Notes: generated from the sequence alone by a model not told the origin. DNA of 63,685 bases from Streptomyces cellostaticus (GCF_001513965.1 NZ_KQ948021.1:14852-78536), one strand, 5' to 3'. Counted from the first letter of the stretch, positions 8,035 to 17,078 are shown. Made by a program: numbers and translations.

Positions 8035-8775
8035 TCAGCGGGCGAGCCGGTCGGCGTACCCCATGGCGACGACCGGGTGCCGGTCCGGGTCCAGGGTGCG
8101 CAGGAGCTCCTTCATATGAGCCTGGGCGACGCTGACGCAGCCGTGGGTCGGGCCGCCGTGGTCGATGTGCAGCCAGACCCCGCCGCCCCGGCTCGGGCCG
8201 AGCGGGCGGGTCCGGTTCAGGGGTGAGGTGCCCGGCTCGCGGTCGTAGTCGATGGCGATGACGTAGTCGAAGGATCCGGCGAGGGGTTCGCCCTCGAAGC
8301 CGGTGCCGGGCGGGACGAACCCCGAGGAGTGGTGGTACGGGAGCCTGCTGCCCGGATCGGTCAGCAGGCCGCCGGCGTCGCTGAGGGTGTAGACGCCGAG
8401 CGGGGAGCGCAGGTCTCCGGCCAGGTGGTGGCTGCTCCAGCCGTGCAGCGCGTTGTCGGCGGGCCATGCGGCGCCCGCCTGCCGGCCGGTGGCGGTGCGC
8501 TGGTGCAGAACGACCGTGCACAGCGGGGAGTTCCTGCCGCGCCCGGTGACGACGACGGCCTGCCGGCAGCGGTCGGGTATCGCGGCGGTCACCTTCGGGC
8601 CGAGACCGGGTATGCCCTGCGGTGCCGGCTCCGCCTGGACTTGCGGTGTGGGGGTGGCCGTCGGCGCCGGGCGGGTGGCGGGGACGCGGCGCTCGGTCGC
8701 CTCGGCTCCGCCGCCGCAGCCGGTGAGCAGCAGCGGGGAGGCGAGGAGAGCGACGGCGGTTCTGCGATGGATCAT
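8035..8775 (-). CDS. L,D-transpeptidase (YkuD) lipoprotein
   Basis: A 246-residue protein with a lipoprotein signal peptide (LLASPLLLTGC lipobox, predicted lipidated Cys near residue 20), then a Thr/Pro-rich linker and a YkuD-type catalytic domain. The active-site motif HGGPTHGCVSV near residues 205-215 carries the catalytic histidine and cysteine. Such enzymes form or remodel 3-3 cross-links in peptidoglycan outside the membrane. It is the first gene of an apparent three-gene operon with the response regulator and histidine kinase, so the two-component system may sense or control wall cross-linking. The tethered form and catalytic motif look intact. Confidence 0.88.
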   Translation of the reverse strand: MIHRRTAVALLASPLLLTGCGGGAEATERRVPATRPAPTATPTPQVQAEPAPQGIPGLGPKVTAAIPDRCRQAVVVTGRGRNSPLCTVVLHQRTATGRQAGAAWPADNALHGWSSHHLAGDLRSPLGVYTLSDAGGLLTDPGSRLPYHHSSGFVPPGTGFEGEPLAGSFDYVIAIDYDREPGTSPLNRTRPLGPSRGGGVWLHIDHGGPTHGCVSVAQAHMKELLRTLDPDRHPVVAMGYADRLAR

Positions 8776-8816
8776 GGGTCGACCATGGCCGACACTTGTG
8801 TGGAACTCGTCAGGGT

Positions 8817-10247
8817 TCAGGCGCTCTTCGGCTTGCCCTTGACGTAGAGCCAGGTGTGGAACAGCCCGTCCAGGTCCTTCCCGGACTCGCGCTCCGCAAG
8901 CCTCACGAACTGGGCCGTCGTACCGTGCCCGGCACGGTGCTCCGCCGCCCAGGCGTGCAGGATCCGCAGGAAGTCCGTGTCGCCGACGGCCTTGCGCAGC
9001 TCGTGCAGCGCCATGGCGCCGCGGGCGTAGACGGGCGTGTCGAAGATGTTCTTGCCGCTGCCCGGGTCACCGGGCGGGAAGGCCCACAGGTGGTCGCCCG
9101 CCGGGCGGGCGTAGAGGGCGTCGAAGGTCTTCTGGGCGCTGTCGCCGCCGTGCTGCTCGCTGTAGAGCCACTCTGCGTAGGTCGCGAAGCCCTCGTTGAG
9201 CCAGATGTCCTTCCAGGAGGTCAGCGAGACGGAGTCGCCGAACCACTGGTGGGCGCTCTCGTGGACGAGGGTGCTCAGGTCGGGCGCCGAGTCGTAGACG
9301 GGCCGGGTCTGGGTCTCCAGGGCGTAACCGACGCCCGGGGCGTGGTCGACGATCGCGCCGGCGGCGCGGAAGGGGTACGGCCCGAACAGCTTGCTCTCCC
9401 AGGCGAGCACGGAGGGCAGCTGCTTCAGCACCGGTGCGGACGCGTGCGCCTCCCGGGGGTCGACGGCGTTGTAGACCTGGATGCCGTCGGGGGTGGTGTA
9501 CCGCTCCACCTTGAACGTGCCGACGGTGGCGGTGGCCAGATAGGCGGCCATGGGTGCGGCCTCGTGCCAGCGGAAGGTGGTGCGGCCGTGCGCGGTGTGC
9601 TGCCCGCGCAGAATGCCGTTGGCGACGGCGGTACGCCCCTCGGGGACCGTGATGGTGAAGTCGTACGACGACTTGTCCTTGGGGTGGCCGTTCGCCGGGA
9701 ACCAGGTCATCGCGCCCTGCGGCTCGCCCGCGACGAACGCCCCGTCGTCGGTGGGTATCCAGCCGTCGGCGGAGCCGTCCGGGTCGGTGACCGGCTTGGG
9801 GGTGCCGTGGTACGTGACCGTGACGCGGAACTCCTGGTCCTTGCGCAGGGCGTGGCGCGGGGTGACGACGAGTTCCTGGCCGTGGCGGCGGTAGCCGGCG
9901 GCGGTGCGGCCGACGGTGACGCCGGTGACCTTCAGGCCCTTGAGGTCGAGGTCGAAGCGGGTGAGCCGCTGGGTGGCGCGGGCGCTGAGGACCGCCTTGC
10001 CGTCCAGGTGCCGGGAGGCGGTGTCGTAACGGAGCGTCAGGTCGTAGTGGCTCACGTGGTAGCCGCCGTTGCCGCTGAGCGGGAAGTAGGGGTCGCCGGC
10101 CCCGGCCGCGCCGGTCGTGCCGGCCGCCGCGGGTCCGGCGGCCCCGAGCAGTGCCGCGACGGCGACGGGCACGGTGGCGAGGACCGCCTCTCGGCGGAGG
10201 ACTGCGGTGCGTCGTCTTGCGGCCTGACGGCGGGGTGGCGGCGTCAC
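8817..10247 (-). CDS. Secreted M1-family metallopeptidase
   Basis: A 476-residue protein with an arginine-rich N-terminus and a hydrophobic, alanine-rich signal peptide ending near residue 43. The zinc motif HESAHQWFGD lies near residue 330, and the third zinc ligand is in NEGFATYAEW about 18 residues on. That is the HExxH-x18-E arrangement of M1 aminopeptidases. The usual exopeptidase motif GAMTWFPAN is also present as a variant of GAMEN. The catalytic domain is short compared with full aminopeptidase N and ends soon after the zinc site, as in secreted Streptomyces M1 enzymes. It is monocistronic, convergent with nothing and divergent from the DUF488 gene. Confidence 0.9.
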   Translation of the reverse strand: MTPPPRRQAARRRTAVLRREAVLATVPVAVAALLGAAGPAAAGTTGAAGAGDPYFPLSGNGGYHVSHYDLTLRYDTASRHLDGKAVLSARATQRLTRFDLDLKGLKVTGVTVGRTAAGYRRHGQELVVTPRHALRKDQEFRVTVTYHGTPKPVTDPDGSADGWIPTDDGAFVAGEPQGAMTWFPANGHPKDKSSYDFTITVPEGRTAVANGILRGQHTAHGRTTFRWHEAAPMAAYLATATVGTFKVERYTTPDGIQVYNAVDPREAHASAPVLKQLPSVLAWESKLFGPYPFRAAGAIVDHAPGVGYALETQTRPVYDSAPDLSTLVHESAHQWFGDSVSLTSWKDIWLNEGFATYAEWLYSEQHGGDSAQKTFDALYARPAGDHLWAFPPGDPGSGKNIFDTPVYARGAMALHELRKAVGDTDFLRILHAWAAEHRAGHGTTAQFVRLAERESGKDLDGLFHTWLYVKGKPKSA

Positions 10248-10418
10248 ATGCGCTCCTCGGGGGGGGTGGGCGGGTGATCGATTCGCCCACAGACTAGGGG
10301 CGCGGGTGAGCCGGTTTCCCCCTCATTCTGGTCAAGTCACGCCGCGTCGCCACCTGGCGGGCCGGGCCTGCCGCAGTACGCTCGCGGGACCGTCCGCGAC
10401 CCGAGAGGGGCCCCGACC

Positions 10419-10769
10419 GTGAGCGTGCGCGTACGCCGGATCTACGATCCGCCCGAGCCCGATGACGGCCTGCGGGTGCTGGTGGACCGGCTGTGGCCGC
10501 GCGGTCTCGCCAAGGACGCGGCGCACGTCGACGAGTGGCCCAAGGGGCTCACGCCGTCGACGGAGCTGCGCCGCTGGTTCCACGCCGGCGAGGGCTCGTT
10601 CGAGGAGTTCCGGCGCCGCTACGAGGCGGAGCTCGCGGCTCCTGAGGCCGCCGAGCTGCTCGACGGCCTCGGGGAGTCGGCCCGCAAGGGTCCGGTCACG
10701 CTGCTCACGGCGTCCAGGACGCCGGAGCAGAGCCACGCCTCCGTACTGGCTCAGTTGCTGGAAGGCTGA
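10419..10769 (+). CDS. DUF488 (YeaO-like) family protein
   Basis: A 116-residue soluble protein with the DUF488 signature LVDRLWPRGLAKDAAHVDEW, followed by the conserved RRWFHAG and EFRRRYEAEL stretches and VTLLTASRTPEQSHA. Members are widespread and of unknown biochemical function. The small alpha/beta fold and conserved Arg, Trp and His residues suggest nucleic-acid or small-ligand binding, but that is not established. It starts at a GTG. It converges with the flavin dehydrogenase gene 20 bases away. Confidence 0.85.
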   Translation: MSVRVRRIYDPPEPDDGLRVLVDRLWPRGLAKDAAHVDEWPKGLTPSTELRRWFHAGEGSFEEFRRRYEAELAAPEAAELLDGLGESARKGPVTLLTASRTPEQSHASVLAQLLEG

Positions 10770-10789
10770 ATGCAGCCCGTCTGCTTCAT

Positions 10790-12472
10790 TCAGCCCGTCT
10801 GCTTCGCCGCCGCCCGGCCCGCCGCGCGGCCCGAGAACAGACAGCCGCCGAGGAAGGTGCCCTCCAGGGCGTTGTAGCCATGCACGCCGCCGCCCCCGAA
10901 GCCGGCCACCTCTCCGGCCGCGTAGAGGCCGCCGACGGGCGTGCCGTCGGCGCCGAGGGCGCGGGAGTCGAGGTCGGTCTGGATGCCGCCGAGGGTCTTG
11001 CGGGTCAGGACGTGCAGCCGGACGCCGATCAGGGGGCCCGCGGACGGGTCGAGGATGCGGTGCGGGGTGGCGACCCGGCCGAGCCGGTCGCCGATGTAGC
11101 GGCGGGCGTTGCGGATGCCCTGGACCTGGGAGTCCTTGCTGTACGGGTTGGCGATCTGCAGGTCGCGGGCCTCGATCTGGCGGCGCACCTCGGCGGCGTC
11201 GAGCAGGGGCTTGTCGGTGAGGCCGTTCATCTTCTCGACCAGCTGCTCCAGGGAGTGCGCGGTGACGAAGTCCGCGCCCTTGTCGAGGAAGGCCTGCACG
11301 GGCGCGGGGGCACCCTTGCCGAGCAGCCGGTCCCGCAGCACGGCCTTGCGGTCCTTCGCGGTGATGTCGGGGTTCTGCTCGGAGCCGGAGAGCGCGAACT
11401 CCTTCTCGATGATCTTCCGGGTGAGGACGAACCAGGAGTGGTCGTACCCGGCGATGTCCTCGGTGGTGCGCAGGTACTTGAGGGTGCCCAGGGTGTCGTA
11501 GCCGGGCAGGCAGGGGTCGGGCAGGCGGCGGCCGAGGGCGTCGAGCCAGACGGAGGACGGGCCGGGCAGGATGCGGATGCCGTGGCCGGGCCAGACGGAG
11601 TTCCAGTTCTGCAGGCCCTCGGTGTAGTGCCACATCCGGTCCCGGTTGACCAGGCGCACGCCCGCCTCGGCGCTGATGTCGAGCATCCGGCCGTCGACGT
11701 AGGCGGGGACGCCGGTGACCATCTGGGCCGGGGGCGTGCCGAGCCGCTCGGGCCAGTAGCGGCGGACGATGTCGTGGTCGGCGCCGATGCCGCCGCTGGT
11801 GACGATCACGGCCTGGGCGGCGAGTTCGAAGTCGCCGACGCGCTCGCGGCTGGAGGTCACGCCGCGCGGTGAGTCGTCGTCGGCGAGGACGGTGCCGCGC
11901 ACCCCGCGCGCCGTGCCCTCCTCGATGACCAGCTCGTCCACCCGGTGGCGGTGGTAGAAGGTGAGCAGTCCGTCCCGGGCGGCCTGCCGGGCGTAGCGGA
12001 CGAAGGGTTCGACCACGCCGGTGCCGGTGCCCCAGGCGATGTGGAAGCGGGGTACGGAGTTGCCGTGCCCGTCCGCCCGCAGGTCCCCGCGCTCGGCCCA
12101 GCCGACGGTCGGCAGCAGGCTGATGCCGTGTCCCTCCAGCCAGGACCGCTTCTCACCGGCGGCGAACTCGACGTAGGCGCGGGCCCAGCGCACCGCCCAG
12201 GAGTCCTCGTCCTCCAGCCGGTCGAACCGGGCGCTGCCCCGCCAGTCGTTCCAGGCGAGGTCGAAGGAGTCCTTGATGCCGAGGCGCCGCTGCTCGGGCG
12301 AGTCCACGAGGAAGAGCCCGCCGAAGGACCAGAACGCCTGGCCGCCCAGGTTGGCGGCGTTCTCCTGGTCGACCAGGGCGACGCGCCGGCCCCGGCTGGT
12401 GAGTTCGTGCGCCGCGACCAGGCCGGCGAGGCCCGCTCCGACGACGATGACGTCCGCGTCCATGGCGGCCAT
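10790..12472 (-). CDS. FAD-binding dehydrogenase (3-ketosteroid dehydrogenase-like)
   Basis: A 560-residue flavoprotein. Near the N-terminus is the FAD-binding Rossmann motif VIVVGAGLAGLVAAHELTSR, followed by GGQAFWSFGGLFLVDS. A C-terminal FAD contact (GLYAAGEVAGFGGGGVHGYN) is also present. The architecture matches the fumarate reductase/3-ketosteroid delta1-dehydrogenase superfamily, in the group usually annotated only as FAD-binding dehydrogenase. The start is taken as the ATG at 12472, with GGAAGGA upstream. An ATG at 12502 is open but overlaps the upstream TetR gene. The TetR gene ends 19 bases upstream, so the pair probably forms an operon under the TetR operators. The natural substrate is unknown. 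Confidence 0.85.
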   Translation of the reverse strand: MAAMDADVIVVGAGLAGLVAAHELTSRGRRVALVDQENAANLGGQAFWSFGGLFLVDSPEQRRLGIKDSFDLAWNDWRGSARFDRLEDEDSWAVRWARAYVEFAAGEKRSWLEGHGISLLPTVGWAERGDLRADGHGNSVPRFHIAWGTGTGVVEPFVRYARQAARDGLLTFYHRHRVDELVIEEGTARGVRGTVLADDDSPRGVTSSRERVGDFELAAQAVIVTSGGIGADHDIVRRYWPERLGTPPAQMVTGVPAYVDGRMLDISAEAGVRLVNRDRMWHYTEGLQNWNSVWPGHGIRILPGPSSVWLDALGRRLPDPCLPGYDTLGTLKYLRTTEDIAGYDHSWFVLTRKIIEKEFALSGSEQNPDITAKDRKAVLRDRLLGKGAPAPVQAFLDKGADFVTAHSLEQLVEKMNGLTDKPLLDAAEVRRQIEARDLQIANPYSKDSQVQGIRNARRYIGDRLGRVATPHRILDPSAGPLIGVRLHVLTRKTLGGIQTDLDSRALGADGTPVGGLYAAGEVAGFGGGGVHGYNALEGTFLGGCLFSGRAAGRAAAKQTG

Positions 12473-12491
12473 GGCGTCTGTGTCCTTCCGT

Positions 12492-13124
12492 CTACGACTC
12501 ATACGGGGGTGCGCTGCCGTCCGTCAGCAGGGCGGTGAGCAGTTGCTTGAGCCAGGTGCGGGCGGTGTCGACGTCCCGGTCCAGCAGCAGCTGGGTGGTG
12601 ACGCCGTCGTAGGCCGCGACGACCGCGCGGGCGGCGCCGTCGACGTCGCCGAGCACGGCGGGCAGTTCGGTGTGGCCCCGGGCCCGGAAGAGCCGGTCGG
12701 CGATGGCCTCCCGGAGCCGGGTGCGGTGGTCGAGGAGGGCCTGGGCGACGGCCGGGTCGCGGGCCGCGTGCACCAGGAAGTCGGTCTTCACCAGCAGCCA
12801 GTCCACGTCGAGCAGCAGGACCTCGGTGACCCGGTCCACGGAGGCGGGCACGTCGAGGTCCGAACTGTCCTGGGCGAGGGCGTCGGCCACCTGGGAGGCG
12901 ATGAGGTCGGCGCGCTCCCGGTACAGGGCGAAGAACAGTTCGTCCAGGGTGGCGAAGTTGGAGTAGAAGGCGCCCCGGCTGTAGCCGGCGGCCTCGCAGA
13001 CCTCCTCGATGGAGGCGCGGCCGAAACCCTTGGCGGCGAAGACCGCGAAGGCGGCGTCGAGCAGGTTGGCCCGTGTCCGGGCCCGCCGCCTGGTGACTCG
13101 CCGTGCCGCGTCCTGCGCCGTCAT
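12492..13124 (-). CDS. TetR-family regulator, probable autorepressor
   Basis: A 210-residue TetR protein with the helix-turn-helix at residues about 12-60 (RTRANLLDAAFAVFAAKGFG, EEVCEAAGYSRGAFYSNFAT) and an alpha-helical ligand domain. The start is set by GGAGGT seven bases before the ATG at 13124. An in-frame ATG at 13148 lies inside an operator. Two palindromes of the GATACAT-NN-ATGTATC type lie immediately upstream, consistent with autoregulation. Downstream on the same strand is the flavin dehydrogenase gene, its likely regulatory target. The AlkB gene diverges from the far side of the operators and could also be affected. Confidence 0.9.
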   Translation of the reverse strand: MTAQDAARRVTRRRARTRANLLDAAFAVFAAKGFGRASIEEVCEAAGYSRGAFYSNFATLDELFFALYRERADLIASQVADALAQDSSDLDVPASVDRVTEVLLLDVDWLLVKTDFLVHAARDPAVAQALLDHRTRLREAIADRLFRARGHTELPAVLGDVDGAARAVVAAYDGVTTQLLLDRDVDTARTWLKQLLTALLTDGSAPPYES

Positions 13125-13141
13125 CGCTGAGACCTCCGTTC

Positions 13142-13174
13142 GATACATGAATGTATCCGATACACCGATGTATC
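13142..13174. promoter_or_regulatory. Two adjacent TetR operators
   Basis: GATACATGAATGTATC (13142-13157) is a perfect palindrome with 7-base arms. GATACACCGATGTATC (13159-13174) is the same site with one mismatch. The centres are 17 bases apart, placing two dimers on nearly the same side spacing as seen for TetR proteins binding cooperatively. They lie 17 bases upstream of the TetR start codon. Confidence 0.75.
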
Positions 13175-13236
13175 GAAAGAGCCTCCTCCACCCCCATAAT
13201 GGGAACGCATTTTCGATTTAGGAGTACGCTGGGCTC

Positions 13237-13866
13237 ATGTCCACGCACCTCCAGGGCTCCCTGTTCGACCAGACCGACGAGCTGCGGCTCGGCTCCCTCG
13301 ACGGACTGCGCCGGACCGAACTGGGCCCGGGCGCCTGGATCGACGTGCTGCCGGGCTGGCTGAGCGGCGCGGACGCCCTGTTCGAACAGCTGGCGGCCGA
13401 GGTTCCATGGCGCGCGGAACGCCGCACGTTGTACGACCACGTGGTGGCCGTACCGCGCCTGCTCGCCTTCTACTCGGCGCACGACCCGCTGCCGCACCCC
13501 GTCCTGGACGAGGCCCGCGCAGCCCTGTCCGCGCACTACGCCGGGGAGCTGGGCGAGCCGTTCACCACCGCCGGACTGTGCTTCTACCGCGACGGCCGGG
13601 ACAGCGTCGCCTGGCACGGCGACCGGATCGGACGGGGCGCCCGCGAGGACACGATGGTGGCGATCCTCTCCGTCGGCGCGCCCCGGGACCTGCTGCTGCG
13701 ACCGGCGGGAGGCGGCGGTACGACGGTCCGGCGGCCGCTCGGGCACGGCGACCTCATCGTGATGGGCGGCTCCTGCCAGCGCACCTGGGAACACTGCGTC
13801 CCCAAGACCGCTCGCGCGACGGGACCGCGCATCAGCATCCAGTTCCGGCCGCACGGCGTGCAGTGA
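13237..13866 (+). CDS. alkB: AlkB-like 2-oxoglutarate/Fe(II) dioxygenase
   Basis: A 209-residue protein of normal AlkB length. The iron ligands are visible as H127 and D129 in AWHGDRIG and H186 in RTWEHCVPK. The 2-oxoglutarate-binding arginines lie in GPRISIQFRPHG. AlkB enzymes remove methyl groups from N1-methyladenine and N3-methylcytosine in DNA or RNA by oxidative demethylation. No ada or other adaptive-response gene is nearby. The ATG at 13237 lies downstream of a CATAAT -10-like box at 13195. Whether the adjacent TetR operators influence it is not known. Confidence 0.9.
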   Translation: MSTHLQGSLFDQTDELRLGSLDGLRRTELGPGAWIDVLPGWLSGADALFEQLAAEVPWRAERRTLYDHVVAVPRLLAFYSAHDPLPHPVLDEARAALSAHYAGELGEPFTTAGLCFYRDGRDSVAWHGDRIGRGAREDTMVAILSVGAPRDLLLRPAGGGGTTVRRPLGHGDLIVMGGSCQRTWEHCVPKTARATGPRISIQFRPHGVQ

Positions 13867-13935
13867 ACGGCTCGTTGCGCATGCCCTCGTGGACGGGATC
13901 CCGGCGACGCCCGGCGGGGCCTTAGGGTTCGTCCC

Positions 13936-15171
13936 ATGGCCTTGCAGATCAGCGCCACGAACCCGGAGCACCCCGCGCTCCTGCTCGCACTGCCCTGGGA
14001 CGTGCCCCTGGAGGAGTGGCCCGAGGAGTACCTCGTGCCACTCCCCCGGGGCATCTCCCGGCACGTCGTGCGCTACGCGCGCGCCGGTGACGAGGTGATC
14101 GCCGTCAAGGAGCTGGCCGAGCGGCCCGCACTGCGCGAGTACCAGCTGCTGCGCGACCTGGACCGGCTGGGCATCCCCGCCGTCGACCCCCTCGCCGTGA
14201 TCACCGGCCGCACCGACCGCACCGGAGCCCCGCTGGAGCCGGTGCTGGTCACCCGGCATCTGCGCGGCTCGCAGCCGTACCGTTCGATGTTCGAGACGAC
14301 CATGCGCCCGGCGACCATGCACCGTCTGATGGACGCCCTCGCGGCATTGCTGGTCCGGCTGCACCTGGCCGGGTTCGCCTGGGGCGACTGCTCGCTGTCC
14401 AACACGCTGTTCCGCCGGGACGCGGGCGCGTACGCCGCGTACCTGGTCGACGCCGAGACCGGCGACCTGCACCCGCGCCTCAGCCCCGGCCAGCGGGAGT
14501 ACGACCTGGACCTGGCCCGGGTGAACATCAGCGGCGAGCTGCTGGACCTGGAGGCGTCGGGCGCCCTGCACCCGTCCGTCGACCCCGTCGAGTTCGGCCA
14601 CGAGATCTGCACCCGCTACGGCGGCCTGTGGCAGGAGCTGACCCGCACCTCGGTCTACCCGGCGGGCAAGTACCACTACATCGAACGCCGGATACGCCGC
14701 CTCAACGACCTCGGCTTCGACGTGGCCGAGATGCAGATCGAGCACTCCGCGGGCGGCGACACGGTCACCTTCGTGCCCAAGGTCGTCGACGCCGGTCACC
14801 ATCAGCGCCAGCTGCTGCGGCTGACCGGCCTCGACACCGAGGAGAACCAGGCCCGGCGGCTGCTGAACGACCTGGAGAGCTGGATGGCCACCCAGGACGA
14901 CTACGCCCCGGGCGACCCCCTCGCCGCCCGCCCCGAGGTGCTCGCCCACCGCTGGGTGCGGGACGTCTTCCGGCCCACCGTGCGCGCGGTCGCGCCGGGG
15001 CTCCGCGGCTCGATGGACCCGGCCGAGATCTACCACGAACTGCTCGAACACCGCTGGTACCTGTCCGAGCAGGCCCAGCACGACATAGGCCTGGACACCG
15101 CCGTCGAGGACTACACCAGGAACGTCCTGCCCAAGGCCCGCGCGGCCCTGGAGCCGACGACGCCCGAGTAG
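13936..15171 (+). CDS. DUF4032 kinase-like protein
   Basis: A 411-residue soluble protein of the DUF4032 family. Around residue 150 it has a kinase-like catalytic loop (FAWGDCSLSNTLF) followed near residue 170 by LVDAETGDL. These resemble the HGDxxxxN and DxE metal-binding motifs of RIO, LPS and aminoglycoside kinases. The C-terminal half, with DDYAPGDPLAAR and EIYHELLEHRWYLSE, is the part specific to DUF4032. The substrate is unknown. The stop codon is one base from that of the convergent universal stress protein gene, leaving no room for a terminator between them. Confidence 0.85.
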   Translation: MALQISATNPEHPALLLALPWDVPLEEWPEEYLVPLPRGISRHVVRYARAGDEVIAVKELAERPALREYQLLRDLDRLGIPAVDPLAVITGRTDRTGAPLEPVLVTRHLRGSQPYRSMFETTMRPATMHRLMDALAALLVRLHLAGFAWGDCSLSNTLFRRDAGAYAAYLVDAETGDLHPRLSPGQREYDLDLARVNISGELLDLEASGALHPSVDPVEFGHEICTRYGGLWQELTRTSVYPAGKYHYIERRIRRLNDLGFDVAEMQIEHSAGGDTVTFVPKVVDAGHHQRQLLRLTGLDTEENQARRLLNDLESWMATQDDYAPGDPLAARPEVLAHRWVRDVFRPTVRAVAPGLRGSMDPAEIYHELLEHRWYLSEQAQHDIGLDTAVEDYTRNVLPKARAALEPTTPE

Positions 15172-15172
15172 T

Positions 15173-16039
15173 TCACCCGTGCGGGACGACCGCCACCGGG
15201 CACTCGGCGTGGTGCAGCACACCGTGCGCGACCGAGCCGATCCGGGCGCCCACGGCCGTGCGGTACGCCCGCCGGCCGACGACCGTCAGCTGGGCCCGCG
15301 CGGCCGCCGACAGCAGCACCTGCCCCGCGCTGCCCATCTCGACGTGCTCGGCCACGGGCACCTGCGGGAAGCGCTCCCGCCACGGCCGAACCGCCTCGGC
15401 CAGGGCCTTCTTCTCGTACGGCTCAAGACCGCCGACGTCGTCCAGGAGCTTGAGCGAGCCCGGGCTGTAGGCGAAGACGGGCGGCAGGGTCCAGGCCCGC
15501 ACGGCGCGGACGGTGGCGCCGCGGGCGGCCGCCGTCTCGAACGCGAAGCGCAGGACCGCCGCGCTGTCCTCGGGGCCACCGTGCTGGCCGACGACGACGT
15601 CCCGCCCGGCCGCCTCCGCCGTCGGCCGGTCCCCGGCCCGCACCAGCACCACCGGCCGGCCCGCCTCGGCGATCACCTGCTGGCCGACGGAGCCCAGCAG
15701 GAACCCGACCACCCGGCCGTGCCCGCGCGAGCCCAGCACCAGCATCTCGGCATCCGCAGCCGCCGCGACCAGCGCCTCGACGGCCCCGGCCTCGACCACG
15801 TCGACGCTCACCCCAAGCTCCGGATGCCGCCCGGACACGGCGCGCACGGCCTCCCCCACCCCGTCCGACACCCAGCCGCGCTGCGTGTCCCGGTCGACCG
15901 CGCCCAGGGCCTCGTGGATGCGCCACGCATGCACCACGCGCAGCGGCAGTCCGCGGCGTACGGCCTCACGGCCGGCCCAGTCCAGCGCGGCCAGGCTCTC
16001 CTCCGTGCCGTCCACCCCTGCCGTGATCGGGCGTGTCAT
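15173..16039 (-). CDS. Universal stress protein, tandem USP domains
   Basis: A 288-residue protein made of two USP domains. The first (residues about 1-140) has ITAGVDGTEESLAALDWA and the ATP-binding GSRGHGRVVGFLLGSVGQQV. The second (about 150-288) ends with VGRRAYRTAVGARIGSVAHG and HHAECPVAVVPHG. The glycine-rich G2xG9xGS/T pattern is clear in the first domain and weaker in the second. Start chosen at ATG 16039 with GGGAGG eight bases upstream. It follows the LLM oxidoreductase gene by 55 bases on the same strand and may be co-transcribed. Likely cytoplasmic and induced in stress or stationary phase. Confidence 0.9.
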   Translation of the reverse strand: MTRPITAGVDGTEESLAALDWAGREAVRRGLPLRVVHAWRIHEALGAVDRDTQRGWVSDGVGEAVRAVSGRHPELGVSVDVVEAGAVEALVAAAADAEMLVLGSRGHGRVVGFLLGSVGQQVIAEAGRPVVLVRAGDRPTAEAAGRDVVVGQHGGPEDSAAVLRFAFETAAARGATVRAVRAWTLPPVFAYSPGSLKLLDDVGGLEPYEKKALAEAVRPWRERFPQVPVAEHVEMGSAGQVLLSAAARAQLTVVGRRAYRTAVGARIGSVAHGVLHHAECPVAVVPHG

Positions 16040-16094
16040 GCCTGGGCCTCCCCGTCGTTCCGAGTCTTCGTCGTACTCCTCCTGCTGTTGCCCA

Positions 16095-17021
16095 CTATCG
16101 GGCACCGTCGCGCACGGGCACGACGATCTCGTCCACGAGCCACCGCGCGACCCCCGGCGGGTAAGGACTGCGCAGGCTCAGCACGATGTGCGTGAAGCCC
16201 GCGTCGACGAGGTCCGCGATGGTCCTGCGGTCCGCTGCCGGGTCGTCGTAGGACACGATGTACTGCACGGAGCGGGTGATCGTCCCCGGGTCCCGGCCCA
16301 CGGACGCGCAGTGGGCGTCCAGCACACGGGCGCGTTCGGTGACGCGTTCGAGGGTGTTGTGCGGTGGCCCGGGCACGTTCCAGATGTCCGCGTGCTCGGC
16401 CACCAGCCTCAGGGTTCTGGTGCCCCAGCCGCCGATCAGCAGGGGCGGGCCGGGGCGCTGCACCGGCTTCGGCTCGCTGTAGGTGCCGGTGAGCGTGTGG
16501 TGGCGCCCCTGGAAGTCGAAGACCTCCTGCGTCCACATCCCCTTGAGGATGGCGATGGTCTCCGCCAGGCGGGCGATGCCCTCGGCCGGCGGGACCAGGG
16601 TGAGGCCGTAGGCCGCGTACTCGGCGACGGCGGGGTTCTCACCGGCGATGCCTCCCGCCCCGGGCGGCTGGTGCGTGCCGCCCACGCCGAGGCCCATGAT
16701 CAGGCGGCCGCCCGAGATCACGTCCACGGTGGTGGCGATCTTGCCGAGGACTGCGGGCGGGCGGATCCGGTTGCTCGTCACCAGAAGTCCCAGCCGCAGC
16801 CGCCGCGTCCGTGCGGCCAGAGCGGCAAGCAGCGTCCAGCCCTCCAGGATCTGCCCGTCCTTCGGGCCGGCGATCGGCATCAGGTGGTCCCACAGCCATG
16901 CGTCCGCGATGTCGGGCAGGTCGTCGGCCTCCTGCCACACCCGCAGGATCTCGTCGTAGGTGACCCGCATCGGCGTCGTCTTGATGCCGAAGGTCACCGG
17001 GTACCGCGTCCGACCGGTCAT
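16095..17021 (-). CDS. LLM-class F420-dependent oxidoreductase
   Basis: A 308-residue TIM-barrel protein of the luciferase-like monooxygenase family. It contains LWDHLMPIAGPKDGQILEGW, LGLLVTSNRIRPPAVLGKIA, ISGGRLIMGLGVGG and LLIGGWGTRTLRLVAEHADI. Together these form the usual deazaflavin (F420) or FMN binding framework of actinobacterial LLM enzymes. The reaction is not predictable from sequence. Candidate ATGs are at 17030 and 17021; GGTGAGGGG best fits 17021. It is divergent from a MarR gene with a perfect palindrome between them, so it is probably MarR-controlled. Confidence 0.88.
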   Translation of the reverse strand: MTGRTRYPVTFGIKTTPMRVTYDEILRVWQEADDLPDIADAWLWDHLMPIAGPKDGQILEGWTLLAALAARTRRLRLGLLVTSNRIRPPAVLGKIATTVDVISGGRLIMGLGVGGTHQPPGAGGIAGENPAVAEYAAYGLTLVPPAEGIARLAETIAILKGMWTQEVFDFQGRHHTLTGTYSEPKPVQRPGPPLLIGGWGTRTLRLVAEHADIWNVPGPPHNTLERVTERARVLDAHCASVGRDPGTITRSVQYIVSYDDPAADRRTIADLVDAGFTHIVLSLRSPYPPGVARWLVDEIVVPVRDGAR

Positions 17022-17078
17022 GTCGCCCATCCCCTCACCGTCCACTGCCGAGAACGTCAGCTCAGTAAATCATCAGTG

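Noticed and set aside
12499..15222. 907-residue minus-strand open frame over TetR, AlkB and DUF4032
   Set aside because: GC-rich shadow frame: repetitive Val/Gly/Gln/Arg composition and overlap with three well-supported genes.
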